64,000 bases of DNA from CAYWWY01 sp964462525 (GTDB lineage: Bacteria; Thermotogota; Thermotogae; MWEM01): positions 1 through 64,000 of the forward strand of contig CAYWWY010000008.1 of NCBI GenBank assembly GCA_964462525.1, written 5' to 3'. This document shows, piece by piece, positions 16,973-25,825 of the stretch. The position numbers were made by a program, and so were the translations under genes. How positions within the stretch are numbered: position 1 is the first letter of the stretch; each line of letters begins with the position of its first letter. The notes under the pieces are model-generated. The model was not told the origin of the DNA. It ran no database searches and worked only from the letters and a program-made list of their open reading frames with translations.

Positions 16973-17974
16973 TTGTCGGTATCGATCGCTCAAATCGCCA
17001 AACATTGTGGCGTTTCCACAGCAACAGTATCCCGGGTTCTCAATCAATCGGACAAAGTCACTGCCTCTACTCGGGAAAAGATCATGCAAGCCATTGAAGA
17101 ACTCGGTTACTCCCCCAATCAAGCTGCAAGAAATCTACGCACACAATCCACAAAGATGATTGGTGTGATCATTCCTCACGATACAGAATATATCTTCAAC
17201 TACCCCTATTTCTCGATTTTCCTTAGAGAACTTTCGAAAAACCTGTCAATCCATCATTATTATCCGATCCTCACCACCGATCAACCCGGTAGCCATCCTC
17301 TCGATTCATATCGCACCTTTCTGGATCGTAAGATTGTGGACGCATTCCTCTTGTTGGATATCCAAGATGAAGACGAACGGGTCATTTATCTGCAACAGAG
17401 GAAAGCCAAGTTTGTGGTTGTCGGAAGGCCTAAGAGTTTTACGGACCTAATCTATATCGATACGGATAATGAAATGGGCGGGTATATGGGGGCACGGTAT
17501 TTACTCCAAAAAGGATATCGGCGAATCCTCTTTATCAACGGGCCAAGAGCCCAATCTGTAAGTACCTGGCGGATGAAAGGGTTTTTCAGAGCCCATGAAG
17601 AAGCCAAATTGCCGGTTCATAAAGACTTGATTCGTTATGGAGATTTCCTTGAGAAAAGTGGCTTTCAAATCGTGCAATCGATTACCTCCCGTTTTGATGC
17701 GGTTTTTGCAGCTTCCGATCTTATGGCAATGGGAGCGATCCAAGCTTTGCGTGAGAGAAACACGCTGTGCCCAGTGATGGGATATGATGATGTGCCAATG
17801 GCCGCAACCTTCAATCCGACTCTTTCAACGGTCGCTCAACCGATCGACCAAGTGGGAAGGCTTGCTGCCCGTGAGATCATTCATCTTGTTGAAAAGAATC
17901 AAGCACAATCACAACTCTTGCCAATATCATTGGTATTGCGTCAATCCACAGAAGAAGATCCAACTCGTACCTAA
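16973..17974 (+). CDS. LacI-family transcriptional regulator of the sugar operon
   Basis: The 333-residue regulator has the N-terminal helix-turn-helix IAQIAKHCGVSTATVSRVLN and the hinge helix region SPNQAARNLR. A periplasmic-binding-like effector domain follows, with FAASDLMAMGAIQAL and GYDDVPMA near the end. A TTG start at 16973 is chosen because the HTH must lie at the extreme N-terminus and GGGGGTG stands just upstream; a longer reading from 16901 would contain the promoter and operator. It probably represses itself and the transport and hydrolysis genes that follow, released by a gluco-oligosaccharide or its breakdown product. Confidence 0.9.
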   Translation: MSVSIAQIAKHCGVSTATVSRVLNQSDKVTASTREKIMQAIEELGYSPNQAARNLRTQSTKMIGVIIPHDTEYIFNYPYFSIFLRELSKNLSIHHYYPILTTDQPGSHPLDSYRTFLDRKIVDAFLLLDIQDEDERVIYLQQRKAKFVVVGRPKSFTDLIYIDTDNEMGGYMGARYLLQKGYRRILFINGPRAQSVSTWRMKGFFRAHEEAKLPVHKDLIRYGDFLEKSGFQIVQSITSRFDAVFAASDLMAMGAIQALRERNTLCPVMGYDDVPMAATFNPTLSTVAQPIDQVGRLAAREIIHLVEKNQAQSQLLPISLVLRQSTEEDPTRT

Positions 17975-17992
17975 CGAAATGGAGGGATTAGT

Positions 17993-19204
17993 GTGAAGAA
18001 GGCATGTTTGGTTTTGGGTTTGGTATTGATGGTTTCCCTTTCATTCTCTGTGACACAGATCCGAATCAGCGGGTGGCCGGGAAATCCAGTGGAAGAAGCC
18101 GTCATCATGAGAAATGTGGAAGAATTCAACGCAACCCATCCCGATATTCAAGTGGAGTGGCAACCCATCCCTGGGGACTTTCGACAGATGCTCATCACTC
18201 AGTTTTCAGCGGGAACAGCCCCAGATCTTTTCTACGTTGAAGCGTTTTGGTTCGAGGAATTGGCAAAGATGAACATGTTGCTCCCTTTGGATACCTACAT
18301 TCGGAGAGACAGTTTCCCGATTGGAGATTACTATGAAACGCTCACCAGCGCTTTTACCCTGAATAGTCGTCTTATGGGGATTGCAAAGGACTTTTCAACA
18401 CTGGCGGTATTTTACAACAAAGAGATCTTCGACCGATATGGAGTTACCTACCCCACCGATCAAGATACCTGGTTCGACCTATTGGATAAGTCCCTTCAGC
18501 TCAAACGAGCGGGGTTTGAGACGCCGATGGTTCTTGCAGCAGATTTCAACCGGTTGATTCCTTTTATTTTAGGAGCAGGAGGCCGCCTAGTCGATGAAGA
18601 TCTTCATACCGCATTGGGAGACCCAGCGAGTCGATTCGGAATTCAGTTTTATATTGATCTCGTCAACAAGTATCAAGTTGCTCAGGAGCCAGCCAATCTT
18701 GGAGCGGGTTGGATCGGTGAAGCTTTTGGAAGAGAGAGCGTAGCTATTGCAATGAGCGGACCATGGAGTGTCGGGTTTTTGCAGGAGCAATATCCGGAAG
18801 TCTGGGAAAAGACAGGAATCGTTGAAATGCCGGGACTTGTTGAGAAAGCCACGATGGTCTATACTGTTTCTTGGTCGATCAACCGCAACACACCGCACCG
18901 TGATGCAGCATGGGAAGTTCTGAAATTCCTCGTCACCAAAGGGCAAGAGCGGTTTGTTCGAGAAGCAGGCGTGCTTGCTTCCAGCAAAACCATTGCATCA
19001 AAAGATACCGAACTCCATAAGCAAGTCTTTTACCAAGGCGCGCAGTATGCCACTCCCTGGATGGTGCCAACGCCCAGTGGCGTTTTCAGCAGAGCGCATG
19101 ATCAGATCAACAGTAAGCTAAAAGACTTGTTCTATGAGAAGATCACTCTGGATCAAATGATCGAAGATCTTGAACGTGGGTACGCAACCTGGACCCGTAA
19201 TTGA
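17993..19204 (+). CDS. Sugar ABC transporter substrate-binding protein
   Basis: The 403-residue product has a short signal peptide (about 18 residues, no lipobox Cys seen) and the fold of the extracellular solute-binding protein family 1: ITQFSAGTAPDLFYVEAFW, LPLDTYI, a substrate-gate segment AIAMSGPWSVGFL, and the WEVLKFLVTKGQ helix. It captures an oligosaccharide in the periplasm for the two permeases that follow. GTG 17993 is behind GGAGGG. A hairpin after the gene may keep its mRNA level above that of the permeases. Confidence 0.9.
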   Translation: MKKACLVLGLVLMVSLSFSVTQIRISGWPGNPVEEAVIMRNVEEFNATHPDIQVEWQPIPGDFRQMLITQFSAGTAPDLFYVEAFWFEELAKMNMLLPLDTYIRRDSFPIGDYYETLTSAFTLNSRLMGIAKDFSTLAVFYNKEIFDRYGVTYPTDQDTWFDLLDKSLQLKRAGFETPMVLAADFNRLIPFILGAGGRLVDEDLHTALGDPASRFGIQFYIDLVNKYQVAQEPANLGAGWIGEAFGRESVAIAMSGPWSVGFLQEQYPEVWEKTGIVEMPGLVEKATMVYTVSWSINRNTPHRDAAWEVLKFLVTKGQERFVREAGVLASSKTIASKDTELHKQVFYQGAQYATPWMVPTPSGVFSRAHDQINSKLKDLFYEKITLDQMIEDLERGYATWTRN

Positions 19205-19218
19205 GAAACGTGATTTCT

Positions 19219-19246
19219 GCGGATGGGTTATTCCCATCCGCTTTTT
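19219..19246 (+). terminator. Intercistronic hairpin with T-tract
   Basis: GCGGATGGG (19219-19227) pairs perfectly with CCCATCCGC (19233-19241) around a TTATT loop, followed by five T. It lies 15 bases after the binding-protein stop. It looks like a partial rho-independent terminator or a 3' mRNA stabiliser that gives more binding protein than permease. Confidence 0.8.
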
Positions 19247-19265
19247 CTGATTTCGGAGGGGAAAC

Positions 19266-20432
19266 ATGAGGCTCAACGCGAGAAGGAAAGAGGCCATAGC
19301 AGGGTACGTCTTTGCTTCGCCCATCATTTTAACCATAATGATCTTTACCATCTATCCCGTTGCGATGGCTCTGTACTACAGTTTCACGAACTATCAACCG
19401 ACGGAAGCCCAAAAATTCAAATTCTCCGTCATTCCTGAAGAAGCTGTAACCTTTCATTTGGCTGTGTTCCCTGATGAACCCGGCCTTGACCGTCAAGAGC
19501 TGATCGATTGGTTTGATGCCATTCTTTTTGTTGAGCTCGATTTGGGAGTCCGGTTGAACCCCTCTCAAAAGCAAGCGGTAACCGAACACTTGATGATCGA
19601 ACAAATCGTCGATGACTTCCTTGGAGGAAAACTGAGTACTCCAATGACTACCGAACGGTTCTTCTCGATCTACCTTAATGCCGAACAACATCAGTTTCGA
19701 AGATATATTCCTGAGTTTGTCGGATTGAATAATTTCCAAGAGATGGTTCAGGATGAATACTTCTGGATTTCTCTGAGCAATGCATTTATGTTTTCAATTA
19801 TCGTGGTTCCGATCCAAACCTTTCTTGCTCTCCTTTTAGCCGTCTCAGCAAACTTGAAAATCAGAGGCCGAGGCTTTTTCAAGGCAATTTTCTTCCTTCC
19901 TTCCATCTCCTCCGCAGCCGCGATCTCGATGATCTTTTGGCTGATCTATTCCAAACCAGGTGTTCTCAACCGATTGCTTGGAACCATCGGGTTCGAAGCG
20001 GTGGACTGGTTGAACAATCCAAATACCGCTTTGGGCGCTGTCATGGTTATGAACATCTGGACAACAGCAGGATATTTTATGATCACCTTTCTTGCCGGTC
20101 TTCAAGGGATCCCAGGCTCACTGTACGAAGCTGCTTCGATGGATGGGGCAAGGTTCTGGAAGATCTTTTGGAAGATTACCATTCCATTGCTTCGGCCCCA
20201 AATCCTTTTCGTTTCGATTATGGGCATTATCGGTTGCATGCAGGTTTTTGATCAAATCTACTTTTTGATTCAGAACATGCGAAACATCACGATTTCATTC
20301 TACATATACCGCAATGCATTCCAATACCACCGTATGGGCTATGCCTCTGCGTTGGCATTGGTTTTGTTTGTCATCATTTTAGGGTTGACCTTGATGCAGA
20401 AGAGATTCTTCAAGGAAGAAGCATACTTTTAA
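19266..20432 (+). CDS. Sugar ABC transporter permease (MalF-type)
   Basis: The 388-residue inner-membrane permease has about six to seven helices. The EAA loop that docks the ATPase is EAASMDGARFWKIFWKITIPL. Between the first and second helix it carries a large extracytoplasmic insert of about 100 residues (about 45-150) with no obvious family match, comparable in position to the P2 loop of E. coli MalF. ATG 19266 is behind GGAGGGG. Forms a heterodimer with the next gene product. No ATPase gene is in the operon, so a shared MsmK-like ATPase elsewhere is implied. Confidence 0.9.
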   Translation: MRLNARRKEAIAGYVFASPIILTIMIFTIYPVAMALYYSFTNYQPTEAQKFKFSVIPEEAVTFHLAVFPDEPGLDRQELIDWFDAILFVELDLGVRLNPSQKQAVTEHLMIEQIVDDFLGGKLSTPMTTERFFSIYLNAEQHQFRRYIPEFVGLNNFQEMVQDEYFWISLSNAFMFSIIVVPIQTFLALLLAVSANLKIRGRGFFKAIFFLPSISSAAAISMIFWLIYSKPGVLNRLLGTIGFEAVDWLNNPNTALGAVMVMNIWTTAGYFMITFLAGLQGIPGSLYEAASMDGARFWKIFWKITIPLLRPQILFVSIMGIIGCMQVFDQIYFLIQNMRNITISFYIYRNAFQYHRMGYASALALVLFVIILGLTLMQKRFFKEEAYF

Positions 20433-20441
20433 GGAGGGCAT

Positions 20442-21332
20442 ATGATTCGGAAAAAAACCTCAATCGCCTTGATCATCGGATATGCCGTCCTGATCCTTTA
20501 CTGTTTGATCTCGCTTTTCCCCTTTACCTGGTCAGCTCTGGTCTCTCTCGCACCAATGCGCCATCTAACTCCAGAAGGCGTAGAACGGGGTGTGGACATC
20601 ATGCGATGGCCTCCGAGCATCAATCTGTTCCGAATTCCCCCCCAAGTCTTTGGAGCTCCAGCAACCACCGATAACTATTGGAGGGTATTCGAAATCACTC
20701 CATTCGCACGGTGGATTCTGAATACCATTATATACGCGGGTTTGGTTACCCTTGGTCATCTGATCTTCGATGGATTTGGAGGGTATGCCTTTGCTCGATT
20801 GCGCTTTCCTTTGCGTGATTTCTGGTTTCTACTTTTTCTGTCTACCCTGATGATCCCAGGGCAAATTACCATGATCCCCAACTACAACCTTATGGTCAAT
20901 TTCGGATTCGTGAATACTTACTACGGGCTTTTTCTCCCCAAACTCACGGGTGTCTTTGGTCTCTTTCTGATGAGGCAGTTTTTTCTCGGAATCCCGAAAG
21001 AACTGGAAGAAGCGGCAAGGATCGACGGGGCATCCATCTTTCGTACCTATTTCAAGATCATTCTACCCATCTCCAAACCTGCTTTGTCCGCTTTGGCCAT
21101 TTACATCTTCGTGGGACATTGGAATGATTTTCTATGGCCGTTATTAATGACCAATCGGCGGGATATGTATACCTTGACGGTCGGATTGGATTTCTTTCGG
21201 ACCAGTTACTATACTTTCTGGCAGTATATGATGGCTGCTTCGATCATGATGACCATTCCTATGATTGTGATCTTCCTTTTTTTCCAGCGATATTTTGTGG
21301 AAAGTGGTGTTTCGACGGGTGTAAAAGGATGA
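20442..21332 (+). CDS. Sugar ABC transporter permease (MalG-type)
   Basis: This 296-residue permease has six helices and the EAA motif EAARIDGASIFRTYFKIILP. Typical length for a MalG/LacG-type subunit. It begins nine bases after the MalF-type gene, behind AAGGAGGG, and its stop overlaps the next start by four bases (ATGA). Confidence 0.9.
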   Translation: MIRKKTSIALIIGYAVLILYCLISLFPFTWSALVSLAPMRHLTPEGVERGVDIMRWPPSINLFRIPPQVFGAPATTDNYWRVFEITPFARWILNTIIYAGLVTLGHLIFDGFGGYAFARLRFPLRDFWFLLFLSTLMIPGQITMIPNYNLMVNFGFVNTYYGLFLPKLTGVFGLFLMRQFFLGIPKELEEAARIDGASIFRTYFKIILPISKPALSALAIYIFVGHWNDFLWPLLMTNRRDMYTLTVGLDFFRTSYYTFWQYMMAASIMMTIPMIVIFLFFQRYFVESGVSTGVKG

Positions 21333-22990
21333 TCGAAACCTTCATTGGCTCAGACTTTCTTTTTTATGAATCGGGAATGCGTTTATACTACGTTGGACGT
21401 TGTAGCGGAGACAACGAGGCAATTGGATGGCATCTTCCGGGGAAGATGGGAGGACTCTGGATCGATACCATTCGGATCCTTTCTTCCATTCAAGTGAAAG
21501 ATCATGATCATGTCCAAATGCCTGAGCGCTTTCAAAATCATGGGCTGATGAAAACATTGGCTTTTTCTTGCGGAACCATCTCTATGATGGCCCACCCTTT
21601 CCTTCCTATTTTTTACCTCAGTGGCGCTTCATGGGAAAAGAATCTGAAGATCTGGCTAACAACTGATGCAACCCCTGTTTGGCTTGAGAAAAGTCAGTGG
21701 GAGGTAACATCGGTGCAATGGCATCAGGGAAAGGGAAGCTGGAAACTTCGGGAGCGTGAAGAACTTGGTTATGAGCATTCTTGCTTCCTCGATGGAGAAG
21801 GAGTGGAGCTTCTTTTCCATTCGGGTCACTGGATTGTATCTCCGTCGGGACGGGAATGGACCATACAGATTTCGACGGGGGCTCCTTTTTCCATTCCTTT
21901 CAATTGCGCCCTTGAAGAAAAACAAAACTACGTTCAAAGATACCTGCCCCCACCGAATGATGGTATCAGTTATTGGGCTGCGCATAACGCTTTGGACTTG
22001 TTCATGGAACGAAAAAAAGGGGCTGGTTTTGCTGCTGGATTTCCTGAGTTTCCTTGGTGGTTTGGAATCGACTCAATTTATACTTGCTTGGGATTGATTC
22101 GAACCCCTATGCTTCCTATGGTCCGGAGAACCATCGATAATCTGCTCCATTATGGAAATGGGTTTCCAGTGCATGAAATCACAACGGAAGGAAAGGTCTA
22201 TTCCCCAGCTCGGATGAACGAGGTCCTGGCAATGGTATGGTTGCTCATCCAGTACTCCAACCATTCGGAAGAAACTTCCTATGTCTCGATCATCGAGAAG
22301 TTGGTCCTTTATGTGCTTCGAAACTGTGATCAAGATGGGTTCCCTCTGGGTGAGGGAATTGTGGAAGTTCCAACTCCCAAATTGCCTGGATATTTGGATT
22401 GTGCATCGTGGTGGATTGCCATTCTCAAGGCTTTGAATCGCTCACCAAAACTTGTATATGGACTCGAAGCGGCTTTTGGTCTTTCCGCTTTCGCCCAGAA
22501 AGTAGAAAGAAGCTTTATTCAGAAGTGGAAAAGAAGCCCTTCCCTTTTCTTTGACATCAAAACCAGCACACGGATGGATTATTTTGGCCATTTCATCCAG
22601 ATCTACCCGTATGAATTGGGAATCGTCGATATGCAACTGGGAAAAGAGTCTTTGGACTATATGGTTGAAGAAGGCTATTTCAATCCCTACGGGCTTGTCC
22701 ATTCTCTTCCCATCTATACCTTTGATGCCGGAGATTATGGGAATTGCAAGAAAAATGAAATGACTTGGACTTTGCCCGCGGTTTTGGGATTGCGCGCTGC
22801 AAAACGGTATGGAATGGATGCTTTGTTCCACCAATTGTTGGCCAATCTCCGGAATGGGTGGAAAGAAGGGATGATCGGAGCCATTCCTGAAATTTTGTCT
22901 CAACCCGGTCTTTCCAACAATGGATGCATCGTCCAAGCATGGAATGGATATTTGCTCCAAGACGATCTGTGGAACCCCCAGTCTCTTTAG
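21329..22990 (+). CDS. Glycogen-debranching-like (alpha/alpha)6-barrel glycosidase
   Basis: The 553-residue protein has a beta-rich N-terminal part (to about 250) and an alpha-helical toroid from about 260. Motifs FPWWFGIDSIY and QAWNGYLLQD match the blocks GxPWF..FGRD and QAW(S)xG of amylo-1,6-glucosidase-like and related GH15/GH63/GH133 enzymes. The absence of a signal peptide puts it in the cytoplasm, where it could trim imported gluco-oligosaccharides. Only part of the known catalytic acid pattern can be confirmed by eye, so the exact family is open. Overlaps the MalG-type gene by ATGA. Confidence 0.7.
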   Translation: MIETFIGSDFLFYESGMRLYYVGRCSGDNEAIGWHLPGKMGGLWIDTIRILSSIQVKDHDHVQMPERFQNHGLMKTLAFSCGTISMMAHPFLPIFYLSGASWEKNLKIWLTTDATPVWLEKSQWEVTSVQWHQGKGSWKLREREELGYEHSCFLDGEGVELLFHSGHWIVSPSGREWTIQISTGAPFSIPFNCALEEKQNYVQRYLPPPNDGISYWAAHNALDLFMERKKGAGFAAGFPEFPWWFGIDSIYTCLGLIRTPMLPMVRRTIDNLLHYGNGFPVHEITTEGKVYSPARMNEVLAMVWLLIQYSNHSEETSYVSIIEKLVLYVLRNCDQDGFPLGEGIVEVPTPKLPGYLDCASWWIAILKALNRSPKLVYGLEAAFGLSAFAQKVERSFIQKWKRSPSLFFDIKTSTRMDYFGHFIQIYPYELGIVDMQLGKESLDYMVEEGYFNPYGLVHSLPIYTFDAGDYGNCKKNEMTWTLPAVLGLRAAKRYGMDALFHQLLANLRNGWKEGMIGAIPEILSQPGLSNNGCIVQAWNGYLLQDDLWNPQSL

Positions 22991-23014
22991 TATACTCGTA
23001 AAGGAGGAAAAAAG

Positions 23015-25309
23015 ATGAACCCCCTATGGAATCTGACTCTTGTGGGAGAAGATTACAAAGAGGAAACCGTAAATCGCACCTTGTTTACCCTTGCCAATGG
23101 CTATCGAAGCCTACTGGGTGGGAATGAGTTTTCTCCTTCTCATAGGGTGGTATCTTTGATCGCAGGGATATTCGATCGTTCCAAGGCTCAGGTTCCTGAA
23201 CTGGTGGTGGCTCCCAATCCTTTGGATCTACGAATGTACGCAATGGACTCCCGTAACATGGAGCAAATCCAACTTTCTCCCTGTCAAGCAAAAGATTATC
23301 GGAGAGTCTTGGATTTGCGTCAGGGGATTTTGGAAACTCAGATGACGATGGTTACGCCAGAAGGGAAGCAAACGAGAATTCAATCCCAACGGTTCGTGAG
23401 CAAAGCAAACCGCCATCGTTGGGCCGCTACATATTCGGTCACCCCCTTGAATTGGGACGGTTTTATGATTGTCGATGCGGGAATCAACGGGCATGTGTTC
23501 AACAATCTCACCGATCCGATTCACCGCTGTTCTCACCTTCAGGTCAAGAAAACGCGCGATTGGAACCCTGGAATCAGTTTGCTTGCTGAAACACGCGATC
23601 AGGCCATTCAGATTCTCGAAACTCTGTCCGTCCATTTTCCTTCTCCCGATCGTTCATCCATTCAGCGCGAATATCGGGATTTCCCCGATGAAGCACGCGA
23701 CGTTCATATCATGGAATGCGCGAAACAGGCAAACTTTTCTTTCTGCCTACTTGGAACAACCTTCACATCGAAGGATCTTGATTCTCATTCTCTTTCCATA
23801 TGGGATATGGCTCGCCATGAATCGATGGCTTTTCAAAAGGATGGGTGGGAAGGTGAATGCAGCGCGCATAGAAGGGAATGGGATAAATTCTGGGAGAAAA
23901 CGGATATAGAGCTGGAAGGAGATGACCCCATCCAACAAGGAATTCGGTGGAATCTTTTCCAGTTGGGATCATGCGCACCTACTGATCCAAGCGTTTCGAT
24001 CGCTGCCAAAGGGTTGCATGGGGAAGGATACAAAGGTCATGTATTTTGGGACACGGAAACCTTCATTTTTCCCTTTTTCTTGATGACTCAACCCGAAGTG
24101 GCCCGCAACCTGCTTTTGTATCGATGGAATATGCTTTCAGGCGCTGTGAAAAACGCGCAATCCAATGGATTTGAAGGTGCCCAATATCCTTGGGAATCTA
24201 CCGATACGGGAGAAGAGACAACTCCTTCGTGGGGCCGAAACTACAAAGGGCAACCGATGCGGATTTGGACAGGAGATGAAGAAATTCACATCACCGGCGA
24301 CATAGCTATTGCCATCATGCAGTATTATCGCGCAACGGATGATACGGAATTTATGGAGATGCATGGGGTTGAAATTCTGATTCAAACGGCTCGATTCTGG
24401 GCATCACGTCTGGAATGGAATCCAGACAGCTCCAGATACGAGATTCGAAATGTGATTGGTCCGGATGAATTCCACGAACACGTGGACAACAATGTCTTTA
24501 CAAACGAACTGGCTCGATGGAATTTGAACGCTGCTGCAGAAATGGTCCAATGGTTGAAGGATCGAAATCCAAAGCTGTTGCAGAGAATCGAGCAGAAGGT
24601 ATCCCTGCCTCCGGACTTGCCTTCGATCTGGAGAGAAAAGGCAAGCCAGATCTATCTTCCTATGGATTCCACAATGGGGATCATCGAGCAGTTTGAGGGA
24701 TATTTTCAGAAAAGGCATGACCCGATCACTGCCTGGGACGAAGGCGGGCTTCCATGTTGGCCGAATGGGGTGAATACCGCGCGTCTGAATGATACACAGT
24801 TGATCAAGCAACCCGATGTACTCATGTTGTTTCACATTCTCCCCCATCTCTTTTCTTACGAAACCGTCCAACGCACCTATGATTTCTATGAAAGCAGGAC
24901 CATGCACAAATCCTCTCTTAGTCCTTGCATTCATTCGATCTTGGGTATCCGCGTTGGAAATACCACCCATGCCTATGACTATTTCGCCAAAACCATTTTC
25001 ACCGACTTGAAGGACCTGCAAGGAAACGCGGCTGACGGGCTCCATGCGGCATGCACGGGCGGCGCATGGCAAGCGGCTGTATTTGGGTTTGGAGGGTTGT
25101 CGATCGATCCGGATGGCATCCCCCATATTCAACCCTGGATTCCAAAACACTGGAAGAAACTGACCTACCGGTTTACCTGGAAAGGGGTTTGCTGCACTGT
25201 CTCGATTTCTCATAAGGAAATAACGGGTATCGCCTCCGGTTCTACCAGAATTCGAGTTCTCAATCAAGAAAAAACGGTAACCCCTGGAGAACTTTGGTCT
25301 GCTGGATAA
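23015..25309 (+). CDS. GH65 disaccharide phosphorylase (kojibiose/trehalose/maltose type)
   Basis: The 764-residue enzyme shows the GH65 fold in order: an N-terminal beta-sandwich, a linker, the (alpha/alpha)6 barrel with AAKGLHGEGYKGHVFWDTE, and the catalytic segment VIGPDEFHEHVDNN (general acid Glu485), then a C-terminal sheet. Length is typical. GH65 phosphorylases split alpha-linked diglucosides with phosphate to beta-glucose 1-phosphate and glucose. Substrate (kojibiose, nigerose, maltose, trehalose) cannot be told from the sequence alone. AAAGGAGG sets the ATG. Last gene of the LacI operon; no beta-phosphoglucomutase is next to it. Confidence 0.9.
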   Translation: MNPLWNLTLVGEDYKEETVNRTLFTLANGYRSLLGGNEFSPSHRVVSLIAGIFDRSKAQVPELVVAPNPLDLRMYAMDSRNMEQIQLSPCQAKDYRRVLDLRQGILETQMTMVTPEGKQTRIQSQRFVSKANRHRWAATYSVTPLNWDGFMIVDAGINGHVFNNLTDPIHRCSHLQVKKTRDWNPGISLLAETRDQAIQILETLSVHFPSPDRSSIQREYRDFPDEARDVHIMECAKQANFSFCLLGTTFTSKDLDSHSLSIWDMARHESMAFQKDGWEGECSAHRREWDKFWEKTDIELEGDDPIQQGIRWNLFQLGSCAPTDPSVSIAAKGLHGEGYKGHVFWDTETFIFPFFLMTQPEVARNLLLYRWNMLSGAVKNAQSNGFEGAQYPWESTDTGEETTPSWGRNYKGQPMRIWTGDEEIHITGDIAIAIMQYYRATDDTEFMEMHGVEILIQTARFWASRLEWNPDSSRYEIRNVIGPDEFHEHVDNNVFTNELARWNLNAAAEMVQWLKDRNPKLLQRIEQKVSLPPDLPSIWREKASQIYLPMDSTMGIIEQFEGYFQKRHDPITAWDEGGLPCWPNGVNTARLNDTQLIKQPDVLMLFHILPHLFSYETVQRTYDFYESRTMHKSSLSPCIHSILGIRVGNTTHAYDYFAKTIFTDLKDLQGNAADGLHAACTGGAWQAAVFGFGGLSIDPDGIPHIQPWIPKHWKKLTYRFTWKGVCCTVSISHKEITGIASGSTRIRVLNQEKTVTPGELWSAG

Positions 25310-25334
25310 AAAAAACCCTCCGCTTCAGGAGGGT
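25308..25334 (-). terminator. Terminator of the small-peptide operon (copy A)
   Basis: On the minus strand ACCCTCC pairs with GGAGGGT around a six-base loop (25315-25321 with 25328-25334), followed by eight T. It lies about 31 bases after the small ORF's stop. On the plus strand the same hairpin lacks a T-tract, so it serves the leftward unit. Confidence 0.75.
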
Positions 25335-25365
25335 CCTCTATGTGAACGGTTCGTATGGTTATCTC

Positions 25366-25458
25366 TTACGCTTTCAATCCCAGTTCGAAACTTCTGTCAA
25401 TAAATCCTTTCTCAATCACTACTTCTGTCTGTCTTTTTTTTCTCTTGAAAATCTTCAT
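25366..25458 (-). CDS. Conserved 30-residue basic peptide, copy A
   Basis: A 30-residue peptide begins at the ATG seven bases after AAAGGAGG (an ATG six bases earlier is too close to it). The N-terminal half is basic (MKIFKRKKRQ) and the C-terminal half ends EKGFIDRSFELGLKA. The copy at 28579-28674 encodes a near-identical peptide. In the last 15 codons three of five base-changed codons are synonymous, which supports coding. A terminator follows at 25308-25334, and a 36-residue ORF precedes it in the same operon. No signal peptide. Function unknown: a precursor peptide, a toxin or a small regulator are all possible. Confidence 0.7.
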   Translation of the reverse strand: MKIFKRKKRQTEVVIEKGFIDRSFELGLKA

Positions 25459-25485
25459 CGCCATTCCTCCTTTCTTTCTTCAGGA

Positions 25486-25596
25486 TTACTGGCTTATGTA
25501 AAGGTGGTTCAGGTAGCCAGTCTTCAGGTCGTCCATCGTCCGCGCCATTTCGGATGCGCTCTTTGCTCGATTCTTCCTTAATGCTTTCTTACTCAT
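25486..25596 (-). CDS. 36-residue small protein upstream of peptide A
   Basis: A 36-codon minus-strand frame starts at ATG 25596 behind AAAAAGGAGG. It reads MSKKALRKNRAKSASEM at the start and TGYLNHLYISQ at the end: a basic N-terminal half then an acidic-to-neutral tail, predicted helix, no membrane segment. It ends 27 bases before the start of the 30-residue peptide, so the two form a bicistronic unit. Only its last codons are kept in the second cassette. No known family recognised. Confidence 0.6.
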   Translation of the reverse strand: MSKKALRKNRAKSASEMARTMDDLKTGYLNHLYISQ

Positions 25597-25626
25597 GCCT
25601 GCACCTCCTTTTTGATTTTCACCTCT

Positions 25627-25657
25627 ATTGTACATCAGGGTCTTTGGTGCATGTCAA
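25627..25657 (-). promoter_or_regulatory. Promoter of the small-peptide operon A
   Basis: On the minus strand TTGACA (25652-25657), a 19-base spacer, TACAAT (25627-25632). It lies 30 bases before the 36-residue ORF. The spacer is longer than usual. Confidence 0.5.
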
Positions 25658-25825
25658 CAGAGAATTTAGAAGAATTCGTGTTACAGTTTGGTAAATTAAG
25701 GGGTGTGGTGCTTTCGCGCTTTCAGCAGCCAGATATATGGCGGTACTATAAGCAAGGATTCTGGCCAGCCTTTGAATCCGTAATCAAATGTGATAGGATG
25801 GAGTATAAAAAAAGGAGGGTTGAGT

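Larger units (their letters stand above)
25308..25500 (-). repeat. Small-peptide cassette, copy A of a direct repeat
   Basis: About 193 bases here match 28518-28716 in the same orientation. The match covers terminator hairpin, peptide ORF, its ribosome site and the tail of the preceding ORF. Blocks of identity include CTCTATGTGAA, TTACGCTTTCAAT and the CCATTCCTCC-TTTCTTTCTTC stretch. Confidence 0.8.

Noticed and set aside
21134..21328. Longer upstream start for the debranching-like gene
   Set aside because: It lies within the permease gene; the ATGA junction at 21329 is a better start.
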